DNA from: Flavobacterium salilacus subsp. salilacus
Lineage (GTDB): Bacteria > Bacteroidota > Bacteroidia > Flavobacteriales > Flavobacteriaceae
Reading direction: 5' to 3'
Assembly: GCF_004634195.1 (NCBI RefSeq)
Contig: NZ_SKBP01000013.1
Location: forward strand, 1-58,126
DNA: 58,126 nt
Of the stretch, positions 1 to 9,568 are shown piece by piece. Both the position numbers and the translations under genes were made by a program. Position 1 is the first letter of the stretch. Every line of letters begins with the position of its first letter. The notes under the pieces are model-generated. The model did no database searches, was not told the origin of the DNA, and saw only the letters and a list, made by a program, of their open reading frames with translations.

Positions 1-1902
1 CAGGGTTTCGTGGTAGGTTACGGTTAGTCCGGTTTGTCCGTCGATTACTTCGGCTCCCGCAGGGGTTAAATCGAATATGGCGAAACCATCGAAGTTGTCG
101 TCGCATAACTCTAAAGGGGTGGCTGATATTAATGTGGGTGCTGAATTTATTGTTATTGTTACGGTACTGCTACTTTCGGTAATACAATTATTTGCATTTT
201 CTGCTATTGTATAGGTAATATCGTGAGTGCCTAAAGTACTGGAAAGTAAATCTATTGTTCCTGTTGAGGCGTCTATTACAACGCCGGGGGTAGCTGTAAA
301 AATACCTTCCGGTGTTATGTCTGGGTCTAGTGTGGGTGTTATAGAAATATCACTATCACATACTTCTTCAGGAAGTGTAAAACCTGTTGCAGGGGTTTCT
401 CCCGGAACTATTGTAACTATAAGGGGAACGGCTACACTTTGGCAACCGGCATCTGATTCCTGAATAACATAATAGGTTGTACTTCCTAACGCAGAGGTAT
501 CAGGAGTTGGAGCTTCCGATAGCTGTGAACCACCTGAATAATAAATTATGGTATTATTTGGTTGATTTGCAGGAATATTAATAGGTACGGCTGTTTGATT
601 TTGGCAATAGGTAATATCATTAACTACGGGATTTTGCGGAGTTGCTCCTGTATAAGTTACTTCTATTGTACTGGTACAGTATTGCGTAGTCCAGTTAAAA
701 TAATAATTTCCTTGAAGTGTAAATCCTGAAATTTGGACATTATTGGCTGAAGGGTCTGAAATGGTAACTGGCGACGGATTATCAGGGTGTGCTGACCAAG
801 TACCTACACCCGCAGCCACAAGGTTGGCCGTCAAATCTCCACAATCCATATTAAAAGGATTAGGAGAAATTATGCCATTATTAGCCGTAAAACTAATAGC
901 ATCTAAAAAGTTACCGAGGCTTGCTCCTCCAACACTTGATATTGATTGGAAAATAAATCGGGTTATCGTTTGCCCTTCCGGCACTTCATATGTTCCGGTA
1001 TTATAACTCCAACTACTGCTACCTGTAGATGTTGGAGCTCCTACAGGTAAAAACGGTCCTGTAGGGGGGCCTGCCAATAGCTGACAGGTATCTGTTCCCA
1101 AACGCCCTCTGTGGGCAAAACCATAAGTAAATACTGTGGGCTGTGGTGTTTGGTAATCCTGGTAAATACCTGATACTACATTGGCATTAAGCTCTATAAA
1201 TTGTGTTCCGCTATAGGCGGGAACATTGCCCGGGTTTGACGGTCCCCAAAATTCCATTGCTTGGTCTGAGGCTGTTGTTCTCCAACCTTGTACTTCATTA
1301 TGATTAATAAACACGACTCCTCCGGGAATTTCAGGGAGCTCAAAATCATAATTTATAGTGGTTATTAAACAATCTGTTTGATTGTTGTTAGATGGCGGCG
1401 GCGGAGTTGTTATACAGATGTCAAGCGTATTGTTAAGGTTGGGAGAGGGTATGCTGAAATAAACCTTTACTTTATAGACTTCTCCTATTGTTAACCCTGA
1501 GGCATTTAGTACATTATTCTGGCTACAGGATAGTTGGGTAAGTGTTGTACAGTCTCCTTCATACAGAACGATGACCATTGGTTGCGCCATGCCTGTAAAA
1601 TCAGATAGTGTGATGGTTTGCGATGTAGCATTTGCTGTAAATTCATACCATACATCGGCACCGTTTTGGGAAGTGCATACAGCACCCTGAGTTGAGGCTG
1701 TAGCTTGTGTATATGTTATAGTGGTGCTATTGGTACAAACCTCTGTAGGGTTGACTGTTAAAGTAATTGCTCCCGAACAATCATCATTAACGGGGGGCAA
1801 AAGTATTGTGTTTTCAGAAAAGCTATAGCTATGATTACATGCTAATAACAGTACTGTATAAACTATAATTTTTGTTAAGTAATATTTTTCTTTTGATTTC
1901 AT
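1..1902 (-). CDS. Large secreted adhesin-like protein, N-terminal 634 residues (cut by window edge)
   Basis: The reading frame is open from the ATG at 1902 to base 1, so the C-terminus lies outside the window. Residues 1 to about 27 form a signal peptide. Residues about 38-165 are a beta-sandwich module with the signature GADVWYEFTA, and about 179-340 a module with the signatures GWRTTASDQ and HRGRLGTDTCQLLAGPP. Ig-like repeats follow. The last residues seen (FDLTPAGAEVIDGQTGLTVT) are typical of the repeated Ig-like segments of long flavobacterial surface proteins that end in a type B T9SS sorting domain. The first two modules are paralogous to residues 140-440 of the next gene downstream (2031-5030), so the two genes are probably a tandem duplication. 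Export by T9SS is inferred, because the sorting domain is not in view. No enzymatic motif was seen; a surface adhesin is the best guess. Confidence 0.85.
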   Translation of the reverse strand, partial: MKSKEKYYLTKIIVYTVLLLACNHSYSFSENTILLPPVNDDCSGAITLTVNPTEVCTNSTTITYTQATASTQGAVCTSQNGADVWYEFTANATSQTITLSDFTGMAQPMVIVLYEGDCTTLTQLSCSQNNVLNASGLTIGEVYKVKVYFSIPSPNLNNTLDICITTPPPPSNNNQTDCLITTINYDFELPEIPGGVVFINHNEVQGWRTTASDQAMEFWGPSNPGNVPAYSGTQFIELNANVVSGIYQDYQTPQPTVFTYGFAHRGRLGTDTCQLLAGPPTGPFLPVGAPTSTGSSSWSYNTGTYEVPEGQTITRFIFQSISSVGGASLGNFLDAISFTANNGIISPNPFNMDCGDLTANLVAAGVGTWSAHPDNPSPVTISDPSANNVQISGFTLQGNYYFNWTTQYCTSTIEVTYTGATPQNPVVNDITYCQNQTAVPINIPANQPNNTIIYYSGGSQLSEAPTPDTSALGSTTYYVIQESDAGCQSVAVPLIVTIVPGETPATGFTLPEEVCDSDISITPTLDPDITPEGIFTATPGVVIDASTGTIDLLSSTLGTHDITYTIAENANNCITESSSTVTITINSAPTLISATPLELCDDNFDGFAIFDLTPAGAEVIDGQTGLTVTYHETL

Positions 1903-1962
1903 AAAATGGGGCAATTTTTCTTCTTCATGTGTGTATGTAATCTTTCTTTCTTCCAGAAAAAA

Positions 1963-2015
1963 CAGGCTACCCTTGCTATAAACACTACTACATTTTTATG
2001 AAAACAGGTAGCCTG
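1963..2015 (-). terminator. Intrinsic terminator after the 2031-5030 gene
   Basis: The inverted repeat CAGGCTACC (1963-1971) / GGTAGCCTG (2007-2015) lies just past the stop codon at 2031. Read on the minus strand, the second arm runs directly into six T residues (1957-1962), as in a Rho-independent terminator. The loop is long (35 nt). It would separate this gene from the paralogue that starts at 1902. Confidence 0.7.
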
Positions 2016-2030
2016 CTATTAGGTTCTGGA

Positions 2031-5030
2031 TTATTGTTCTCTATTTATATATACCCATCCGGTTTTACTTTCTCCTCTGTCAAGTTCTAACGAGTAGAAA
2101 TAAGTACCTGTAGGGAGTTCATCACCATCATTAGTCTGACCATACCATTGGTTGGTATAAGTTCCATAATTAAAAACTTCTTTACCGTAACGGTTGAAAA
2201 TACTTATACTGTTTACATTAAAACCGCTAAGGTCGAAAGTGTCGTTCATCTCATCACCGTTAGGAGAAATACCTCTTGGTATAAGGCATGCTATACTATT
2301 TACATTTTGCACTAATGTTGCTGTACAGCCATTTCCTGAAATAGGAGTGATGATAACGGTGTAGTCTCCCTCCTGTTCAGCATCAACTACGTTTTCAGTA
2401 CTTACTGTGGCTCCCGAAGGATTTATCCATTCAATAGTTACCTCATCAAGGGTGTAGTTTTCATCAAGGGAAACTTCCAGAGTATATTTTGCACCTATAC
2501 AGCCTCCTACAATCCCCGGTACAGGCGTAGGAACTATCGTAACTTCAAAACTGCTTTCGTCGGTACAGTTACTTCCCGGTGTTTGGGCATATACATAAAC
2601 CGTTTGATTTGCTGTTATTTCAGTACCTGCGCTTAGTATATCTCCTGTGCCTCCTGAGCCTGTATAGTAATTATTATTAGTGCTTAGGGTTGGTAATATA
2701 TAGGAGTCGCACGCTGTTTGATTGCCTATTACATCTGCCACAGGCAGTGCTATAACTGTTACTGTAAGCGGAACTCTGGCGCTTTCGCATCCATTGGTTT
2801 CAGATTGACTTACGTAATAGGTAGTAATACCTATCACAGATGTATCCGGTGTCGGAGCTTCTGCCAATGGCGTATCTCCTGTTTCATCGGCATACCAAAT
2901 TGCTGTATAATCAGGGAGTGTTTCGGCAGTTAATGATTCAGCTACAGCCCCTTCACAATATGTTACATCATTTACTGCAGGAACAGGTGTATTGATAATG
3001 GTAATACTAAAACTGCTTTCATCATTACAGTTTGTACCCGTAACTTGGGCATATATGTAAACAGTTTGGTCTGCTGTTATTTCAGTGCCCACAGCGAGCA
3101 TATCACCGGTGCCTGCTGTACTGGTATAATAATTATTATTAGTATTTAAAGCAGGTAATGTATAAGAACCACACTCTGTTACATCGGGTAGAATATCTGC
3201 TACGGGCATTGCGGTAACGGTAACTGTTACAGCAGCTCGCGGACTCTCGCAACCGCTATTGCTTAACTGGCTTACATAGTATATGGTAGTGCCTGCTACC
3301 GAAGTATTTGGTGTTGGGGCTTCTGCCAATGGTGTACCTCCTGTTTCATTGGCATACCAAACAGCAGTATGATCCGTCAAGATATCAGCAGATAATACTG
3401 CTGCTACATCTCCGACACAGTAATTTACATCGGTTACTATGGGCGCAGGGACATTGCCTCCTGCATAGTTTATTATTATTGTGCTGTTACAAAATGGTGT
3501 TGACCATTCATAATAATACTCTCCCGAAAGGGTAAAACCTGATATAGTTGTGGTATTACTGTTAGGATTTGCTATTACTGTTGACGAAGGGTTAGTATCA
3601 TAAGGAATCCATGTTCCTGCTCCTATGGCTTCAATAGCTACTACAGGGTCGCCACAATTTGCAGCAACAGGGCTGGGGGTTACTATACCTGTACTTGCTG
3701 TAAAAGAAATAGCATCTAAAAAGTTACCTACTGTTGAACCTCCTACGCTGCTTACGGACTCAAAAATGAATCGGGTTACCGGCTGTCCAATCGGTACGGT
3801 ATAAGTCCCTGTGTTATAGCTCCAGCCAGATGTACCTGTAGAAACAGAAGTTACTGCCGTATATGGTCCTCCCGGAGGTCCTGCCAGTAACTGGCAAGTA
3901 TCTGTACCCAGTCGTCCTCTATGGGCAAAACCATAGTTAAATACGGTCCCTTCGGGCGCTACATAATCCTGATATACTCCTGATACAAGGTTGGCATTTA
4001 GCTCTATAAACTGGTTGCCACTGTAAGAGGGTATTCCGTTAAAACCTGTTGACCAATATTCAATCATTTGGTCAGAAGCTGTAGTTCGCCAGCCTGGTAC
4101 TGCATTGTGATTGAACATTCCCCAACCACCTAAATCAATTTCCGGTTGTTCAAAATCGAAATTTATTGTTGTTACTAAACATTCATTATTTCCTTGAGTT
4201 ACATCAGGTGTAGTAATACAGATATCACAAACATCAGATAATAAAATTGGTGCATTTGAATTAAGAGATACTCTTACTTTATAGGTTTCTCCTACGGTAA
4301 GCCCAACGGCACTTATACCGTTGCTTGAGCTACAATAAAGCGGTGTGCCCAAATTGCCTTCACAGTTATTGTTGTATAATGATACCACATAAGGCTGGGC
4401 AGAAGAATTGCCTACCGCAAAATTGCTTAGTGTAATGATGTGTGAAGGGTTTGTAGCTGTAAACTCATACCACACATCTCCTCCGTTAGTGCCTGTGCAT
4501 ACCGCTTCGGCAGACGGGGTTGCCCCGGTAAAGGAAACTTCTGAAAAATCTACGCAATCAGAAGTAGGATTTACTGTAAGAACTGTTGCTCCTGTACACT
4601 CATTATTTTCTATAGGAGTTATACATGAAACAGTTGCCATCCAACCTGTATTTGGGCTAAGACCGGATGTAAACCTGAAGGTTATACACCCTCCCGGAGT
4701 TGGCGAAACAATTGTACCGGGATTAGTTGCGGAGTATGTTCCGATAAGGGGTGCCGATGTATCTGTTCCATCATAAGCGTATAAAAAATCAACACCTCCG
4801 TTCAACACAAATTGAGTAAATTCAAAGCTCAGCATATCTTCTGTACTGTCAGAACAGAAGGTCATGATAAGGTTTTCCTGAGCACCATAATTAACAAACT
4901 GTCCCCCTGAATCGGTAAAAACACCGGAACAAGTGGTTACACTTGTATTGTTAATCATGCTATAGGTTGTTTGCCCCTGCATTATATAGAATGCAAAAAA
5001 GCAAAGGGTAGTAAAAAAAAGCTTTTTCAT
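2031..5030 (-). CDS. T9SS type B sorting-domain surface protein (CUB-like and Ig-like repeats)
   Basis: This 999-residue protein has a signal peptide (1-19) and a CUB-like beta-sandwich at about 30-130 (GGCITFRFTSG). Two modules at about 140-275 and 285-445 are paralogous to the gene that starts at 1902. Ig-like repeats of about 90 residues follow (recurrent TVYIYAQ/TVYVYAQ and TTYYVSQ). The C-terminal residues from about 915 are a gliding-motility-type CHU_C/type B sorting domain: ISPNGDEMNDTFDLSG, then FNRYGKEVF and the ending TGWVYINREQ. Family knowledge: such domains direct export through T9SS, usually followed by surface attachment by a SprF-type partner. No catalytic motif was seen; an adhesin role is inferred. 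The ATG at 5030 is followed at once by a good signal peptide. The gene lies 106 bp downstream of the type A sorted protein, with a terminator between them. Confidence 0.9.
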   Translation of the reverse strand: MKKLFFTTLCFFAFYIMQGQTTYSMINNTSVTTCSGVFTDSGGQFVNYGAQENLIMTFCSDSTEDMLSFEFTQFVLNGGVDFLYAYDGTDTSAPLIGTYSATNPGTIVSPTPGGCITFRFTSGLSPNTGWMATVSCITPIENNECTGATVLTVNPTSDCVDFSEVSFTGATPSAEAVCTGTNGGDVWYEFTATNPSHIITLSNFAVGNSSAQPYVVSLYNNNCEGNLGTPLYCSSSNGISAVGLTVGETYKVRVSLNSNAPILLSDVCDICITTPDVTQGNNECLVTTINFDFEQPEIDLGGWGMFNHNAVPGWRTTASDQMIEYWSTGFNGIPSYSGNQFIELNANLVSGVYQDYVAPEGTVFNYGFAHRGRLGTDTCQLLAGPPGGPYTAVTSVSTGTSGWSYNTGTYTVPIGQPVTRFIFESVSSVGGSTVGNFLDAISFTASTGIVTPSPVAANCGDPVVAIEAIGAGTWIPYDTNPSSTVIANPNSNTTTISGFTLSGEYYYEWSTPFCNSTIIINYAGGNVPAPIVTDVNYCVGDVAAVLSADILTDHTAVWYANETGGTPLAEAPTPNTSVAGTTIYYVSQLSNSGCESPRAAVTVTVTAMPVADILPDVTECGSYTLPALNTNNNYYTSTAGTGDMLAVGTEITADQTVYIYAQVTGTNCNDESSFSITIINTPVPAVNDVTYCEGAVAESLTAETLPDYTAIWYADETGDTPLAEAPTPDTSVIGITTYYVSQSETNGCESARVPLTVTVIALPVADVIGNQTACDSYILPTLSTNNNYYTGSGGTGDILSAGTEITANQTVYVYAQTPGSNCTDESSFEVTIVPTPVPGIVGGCIGAKYTLEVSLDENYTLDEVTIEWINPSGATVSTENVVDAEQEGDYTVIITPISGNGCTATLVQNVNSIACLIPRGISPNGDEMNDTFDLSGFNVNSISIFNRYGKEVFNYGTYTNQWYGQTNDGDELPTGTYFYSLELDRGESKTGWVYINREQ

Positions 5031-5080
5031 AATTTTTGATTGTTTTTAAAGCTTTGGTATATAGCTTTACGGTATTGGTA

Positions 5081-5126
5081 AAAGCTTGTACAGACTATCG
5101 CGCTGGCTTAGGTCTGTACAAGCTTT
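5081..5126 (-). terminator. Strong hairpin terminator after the 5137-9480 gene
   Basis: A perfect 15-bp inverted repeat, AAAGCTTGTACAGAC (5081-5095) and its complement (5112-5126), has a 16-nt loop and sits 10 bp past the stop codon at 5137. The T tract after it is short. It should insulate the downstream type B gene from the type A gene. Confidence 0.75.
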
Positions 5127-5136
5127 AAAGGATAAA

Positions 5137-8100
5137 TTATTGCTTAATAATTTTTACAGAACTTACATTACCATTTTTAAAACTTACCTGAACTACATAA
5201 TAACCTGCCTGAAAATTATGAAGGTTAATTACGCTTGATGTTCCTGTATATACTTCCTGCCCAACTATGTTGTATAGTTTAACTTCCTGAATTTCTTTCG
5301 AAGTTTGTATGTTTACTACATCGAATACAGGGTTAGGATAAATTGTAAAGTTCGACTTCTCAAAGTCTGCTGTTGATAGCGGAATGTTTATAACTACCTC
5401 TATTTCTGCATATATAGTGCCATCTGCATCCGAAGTGGCTCTTACGGTTACTGTACCGTTTGCTATAGCGGTTACAACTCCATTTTCATCTACTGTAGCA
5501 TATTCACCACCTGATGTTATGCTCCATGTTACATCTGTATTAGTAGCATCTTCGGGAGTAATTGTAGCTATAAGTTGTAGCGTTCCGTTTTCTGTTGTAA
5601 TTTCTGCCGGTGCATTGTCTTGTACCGTTACTGTTATACTTGTTACGGCTACTGTTTGGTTAGAAATTACGACATCTATTTCGTCATAAATAGTACCATC
5701 AGCATCCGATGTTGCTCTTACGGTTACGGTACCATTGGCTATTGCTGTAACTACACCATTTTCATCTACCGTAGCATATTCACTACCTGATGTTATACTC
5801 CATGTTACATCTGTATTAGTAGCATCTTCCGGTGCTATGGTTGCTATAAGCTGCAATGTTCCGCCATTTGTTATAATTTCTGCCGGTGCATTGTCTTGTA
5901 CTGTTACTGTTATACCTGTTACGGCTACTGTTTGGTTAGAAATTGTTATTTCTATTTCATCATATACTGTAGCATCACCTGCTAAGGCTGCTCTTACGGT
6001 TACTGTACCATTATCTGTGGCAGTTACAACGCCGTTCGCATCTACTGTAGCATATTCATTGCCTGAAACTATAGTCCAAGTTACATCTTGCGCAACAGGT
6101 GTTACAGTTGCTACCAGTTGTAAAGTACCATTATCAACAGTTATTTCGGCAGGAACACTGCCTTGTGTATTAACTGCTACATTATTTTGTTGTTCAATAA
6201 TTGTTAAGGTATAGTCATGGAAGTTACCGCTTCCTTCTCTGTTAAATGTATAGCAAGCCTGACCTTCTGTAACAGGGGGATTAGCAGAATTATCTCCCCA
6301 AACAGCAACTACTCTCATTCTGTAATTTCCGGGAGTAATATCCGAAGGTAAAACAAATGAGTTTGTAACGGTTTCTATGGCAGTTACCCATGCCGGATTG
6401 CCTGCAAACAACATTTCTCCTTCGTCATCAAAATCTCCATCAGCATTAAAATCAGCATATATTGCAAAAGACATCCAGTTCCCTAATGTTATAGAGAAAT
6501 TTACTGTTTCTCCCGGTTCATGTGTAGTGTTTAATGATAAATAATCTGATGTAAGGCAGCTTGCTGCGGTAGCATCATTTTCTATATCACCAATAGATAC
6601 ATTTCTTAGTCTGTAATTTCCACATCCAAGGTTTGATGTAAATACAGGTGTGCAATAACTAATTTCCTGCCCTGAAATGGTAATAGTAATGGTATTACTA
6701 ATAGTATCATCAATAGTAGATGTAGCTGTTACGGTAACAGCGCCATTGCCCGTAGCGGTAATTAAACCATTTTCATCAACTGTAGCAAAATCAGAGCCTT
6801 CTGTTATTGACCAATCAACTGATTGGGAAGCTCCTTCAGGTGATACAACTGCCTCAAGTTGCAGTGTACCGCCATTTGTTGTTATTTCAGCAGGAACATC
6901 GTTTAGCGTGTTTATAGCTAATGTTTCAGGGTTTATTTGTGTTTCCCCCTGCGTTTCGCAAATACTTAAAGCTATTACAGCAGTAGTGGTAGCGTTATTA
7001 GAAGATGTTTCTTTGTTGAAAGTAACAGATTCTATCAGTTTGTTATGGTTTTCCTCATCTAATATAAATTCTGTTTGGAAAAGCTGGGTTTGTGTCAATC
7101 CACTAAAGCTGTTTACAGGAGCCCAAGCAGCAGTTGTTATTACCGATACTCTACCAATGCTTCCCATAGCTACTGTAGCGGCATTAGGGTTGGTTGACCA
7201 CCAATCTGAAGCGTTTTGCGAAGTAAAAGTTTGGGAAGAGCCGTCGGCAAAGTTAACTGCTACATCAACACTATTACTGCCTTCGGCACTTACCCACGCT
7301 ATATAAAGTTTCTCGGCTTTTTTCTGTTCGGTTAGCTCTAATGTTCCGGTATTGGTGGTAGAGTTTCTTAAAACTAAAGCATTATTGGTTGTGTAATCTG
7401 CTATTTGGTACATTAATCCTTCTGTAGCACTACTGTCTATATAACCATCATTTGGAAGTCCGCCACCGTATGCTGCCGCACTTGCTCCCGAAGCGTGTGG
7501 GTTGGTGGGTACAAAGTCCTGTGCAAAAAATGCATTGGCTCCATCTATCGGATGAGAGGCTTTTTCATTAGCATTGCCACCTGTGCCTTCTGCTACAACA
7601 TCGTGGTTAAATCCTGTAAGCGAGAGCGGTGTAAACACACATTCCAATGACTGGTTAGAACTTGTATTTTGAGCGCTTACCGCTAATAGCGATAAACGAA
7701 TCTCATTGCCATATTCGGCAGTTTGCTGGCCATCAAAACTAAAATCTATACTGGTTATGTTTTTGTTTTGATTTGCTGCATCAACGGCTATTGTATATTC
7801 ATAAAGTCGCGGATCGGTAGCATTTCCTTCAAGGTTGTTATTAGCTCTGTTAACCCTGCCTATTCCTTGTATTGCTGCGCTTGTACCGCTGTACCAGTCT
7901 GATACTGATATTGTTGCATCTTGCGTGGTATTGTCGTCAAAATTTATGGTAACATTTAGAGGTAAATATTGTACCCCTCCGCCTGCGGTGGCGGTAAGTA
8001 AATATAAGTTAGTAGCGTTTTCTACTGAAAGTTCTAATGTTCCTGTGCTTGTACCCGTACCCACATAATTTGGAGTAAGGAATAAGGCGTTATCTCCCGA

Positions 8101-9480
8101 ATAATCTGCAAGCTGAAAAGTAACATCAGGTGTAACGGCACTTGTAATTAAACCATTAGTGGGTAATCCGTATGTTGGGAAACCGGACCCTGAAGTTGGC
8201 TGAAAATCTAATGATACTAATGCTCTGCTGTTTACTTCATCAAATCCTATATCAGAACTTGCCGAAGCATTACCTATACCATTGGCAATAATATCATGAT
8301 TAAATCCTGAAGTAATTGTTACAGGGTTAATAGTTGTTTGCGGTGTTTCTTCTGAAGTGTCAAGATCATAAGTAAGCATTACAAGTTTACCTACATTACT
8401 ATCTGCGAAGGCTAATAATAAATTATTATCTGAATCAACTTGTAAAGAGTTATATGTAGCCTGTCCTGCAGAGATATATCCATCGCCTATTTGTTCCCAA
8501 GTATCTTCTGCTTCGTTATAGCCTACTACATAATTTTTAAGAAAGTCTGCATCCTCCCAGTTACTAACGGCTACATATGGTGTACCGTCAGCACTAACTG
8601 CTATACTCACATGCTGTACCCTTCCTGTTGTAAAATTTTCTGCGCCTAATTGCGTCCACGAAGTACCGTCATATTTTTTTACATTAAGTTTTTGCCCTCC
8701 GCCTGAATTAGAAACATAAGCTAAATAGAGGTTGTCATTACTATCTATAGCTATAGCTGATTTGTAGTTTTCTGAAGAAGAAGCCGGTGCAATATTTGCT
8801 TCTCCGCCTGTAGGTATCCAACTTGTTGAAGAACCTGCTGTGACATCATTTTCATATACATGTACATAGCCATTATTGCTAAAGCTTATGTACATCTTAT
8901 CATTCGAATCAATAACTGCATCCATGAAGAAAGGAACACCTGCTGTGAAACCGGTTGCGCCTACCTGTTCCCAAGTGCCTCCTGAATAGCGTTTCACCGT
9001 TCCGTTATTTTCACCGTTTGCTACCAATAGCATGTTCCCCTCAGTTACTGCACTGGTTTGGTAATTAATTGCATTGGTTGTTGCAGGCGTTAGCAAGTTC
9101 CATGATGAGCCATCAAATTGCCTTACTTGCATGCCATTATTTTGGTTTGTAAAGTATAAATTTCCGGAGCTATGAACACTAAACGAATTATAGTTTGCAA
9201 ACCCCTCTGTAATACCTGCTGTGCCACCTACATAGCTCCAGGCTCCGCCTGAATATTGCTGAACGGTTCCTTTTGATACAGAAGTGTCATAATAAGACAC
9301 ATAGACGTTTCCGTCCTGGTCTAAACCTGTACTTACAGAACCTGCTCCGCTTGCTGAGATACCTGATGAAGAGCCTATATACTCCCAATTTTGGGCATTT
9401 AAGCCCGCATAAAATAAGATTGTTAACAGGGTAAGGAGAAACCTTCCTCTACCGTGTTGATTTAGGTAAATTTTATTCAT
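5137..9480 (-). CDS. Mosaic T9SS type A secreted protein with propeller, GEVED and Big_2 domains
   Basis: This 1447-residue protein has a signal peptide (1 to about 29) and a repeat region at about 30-385 with recurrent W-x-x-V/I-G and DSNDxxY motifs, which suggests a beta-propeller. Two copies of an unnamed module of about 220 residues follow (about 387-610 and 617-840; both begin GFNHD and carry LP-N-DG/G-I, QLADY/QIADY, DWW/DWY and IGRV). Next are a Big_2 Ig-like domain (845-937), a GEVED domain (about 940-1095, YADFNADGDFDDEGE), three further Big_2 domains (about 1095-1368) and a type A T9SS sorting domain (about 1370-1447, IYPNPVFDVVNIQ). It is exported by T9SS by family knowledge. The architecture suggests a surface or matrix protein that binds a polymer; no catalytic residues are evident. 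It is 88 bp downstream of the PNGase F-like gene on the same strand. Confidence 0.9.
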   Translation of the reverse strand: MNKIYLNQHGRGRFLLTLLTILFYAGLNAQNWEYIGSSSGISASGAGSVSTGLDQDGNVYVSYYDTSVSKGTVQQYSGGAWSYVGGTAGITEGFANYNSFSVHSSGNLYFTNQNNGMQVRQFDGSSWNLLTPATTNAINYQTSAVTEGNMLLVANGENNGTVKRYSGGTWEQVGATGFTAGVPFFMDAVIDSNDKMYISFSNNGYVHVYENDVTAGSSTSWIPTGGEANIAPASSSENYKSAIAIDSNDNLYLAYVSNSGGGQKLNVKKYDGTSWTQLGAENFTTGRVQHVSIAVSADGTPYVAVSNWEDADFLKNYVVGYNEAEDTWEQIGDGYISAGQATYNSLQVDSDNNLLLAFADSNVGKLVMLTYDLDTSEETPQTTINPVTITSGFNHDIIANGIGNASASSDIGFDEVNSRALVSLDFQPTSGSGFPTYGLPTNGLITSAVTPDVTFQLADYSGDNALFLTPNYVGTGTSTGTLELSVENATNLYLLTATAGGGVQYLPLNVTINFDDNTTQDATISVSDWYSGTSAAIQGIGRVNRANNNLEGNATDPRLYEYTIAVDAANQNKNITSIDFSFDGQQTAEYGNEIRLSLLAVSAQNTSSNQSLECVFTPLSLTGFNHDVVAEGTGGNANEKASHPIDGANAFFAQDFVPTNPHASGASAAAYGGGLPNDGYIDSSATEGLMYQIADYTTNNALVLRNSTTNTGTLELTEQKKAEKLYIAWVSAEGSNSVDVAVNFADGSSQTFTSQNASDWWSTNPNAATVAMGSIGRVSVITTAAWAPVNSFSGLTQTQLFQTEFILDEENHNKLIESVTFNKETSSNNATTTAVIALSICETQGETQINPETLAINTLNDVPAEITTNGGTLQLEAVVSPEGASQSVDWSITEGSDFATVDENGLITATGNGAVTVTATSTIDDTISNTITITISGQEISYCTPVFTSNLGCGNYRLRNVSIGDIENDATAASCLTSDYLSLNTTHEPGETVNFSITLGNWMSFAIYADFNADGDFDDEGEMLFAGNPAWVTAIETVTNSFVLPSDITPGNYRMRVVAVWGDNSANPPVTEGQACYTFNREGSGNFHDYTLTIIEQQNNVAVNTQGSVPAEITVDNGTLQLVATVTPVAQDVTWTIVSGNEYATVDANGVVTATDNGTVTVRAALAGDATVYDEIEITISNQTVAVTGITVTVQDNAPAEIITNGGTLQLIATIAPEDATNTDVTWSITSGSEYATVDENGVVTAIANGTVTVRATSDADGTIYDEIDVVISNQTVAVTSITVTVQDNAPAEITTENGTLQLIATITPEDATNTDVTWSITSGGEYATVDENGVVTAIANGTVTVRATSDADGTIYAEIEVVINIPLSTADFEKSNFTIYPNPVFDVVNIQTSKEIQEVKLYNIVGQEVYTGTSSVINLHNFQAGYYVVQVSFKNGNVSSVKIIKQ
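5390..5926 (-). repeat. Tandem 276-bp repeats encoding Big_2 domains
   Basis: Two consecutive units of exactly 276 bp (92 codons), about 5375-5650 and 5651-5926, encode Big_2 domains that differ at only about ten residues. Many of the DNA differences are at third codon positions, so this is a duplication kept under protein-level constraint. A third, more diverged unit lies at about 5927-6200. Confidence 0.8.
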
Positions 9481-9568
9481 AATTAATAGATTTTTTGTTT
9501 AAAGAATGTGTTTGTAAAAATATTAATTTTTATGCAGTCTAAATAAAAATAATAAACTTATAACCTGA

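Noticed and set aside
5390..6200. CRISPR-like or satellite repeat array
   Set aside because: The repeats are 276 bp, in frame and encode Big_2 domains; no short repeat-spacer pattern anywhere in the window.
6677..7306. 209-codon frame antisense to the mosaic T9SS protein, and similar long frames at 5735-6214 and 4408-4776
   Set aside because: Low-complexity Val/Ser/Thr-rich translations mirror the Thr/Val-rich coding strand; no family features.
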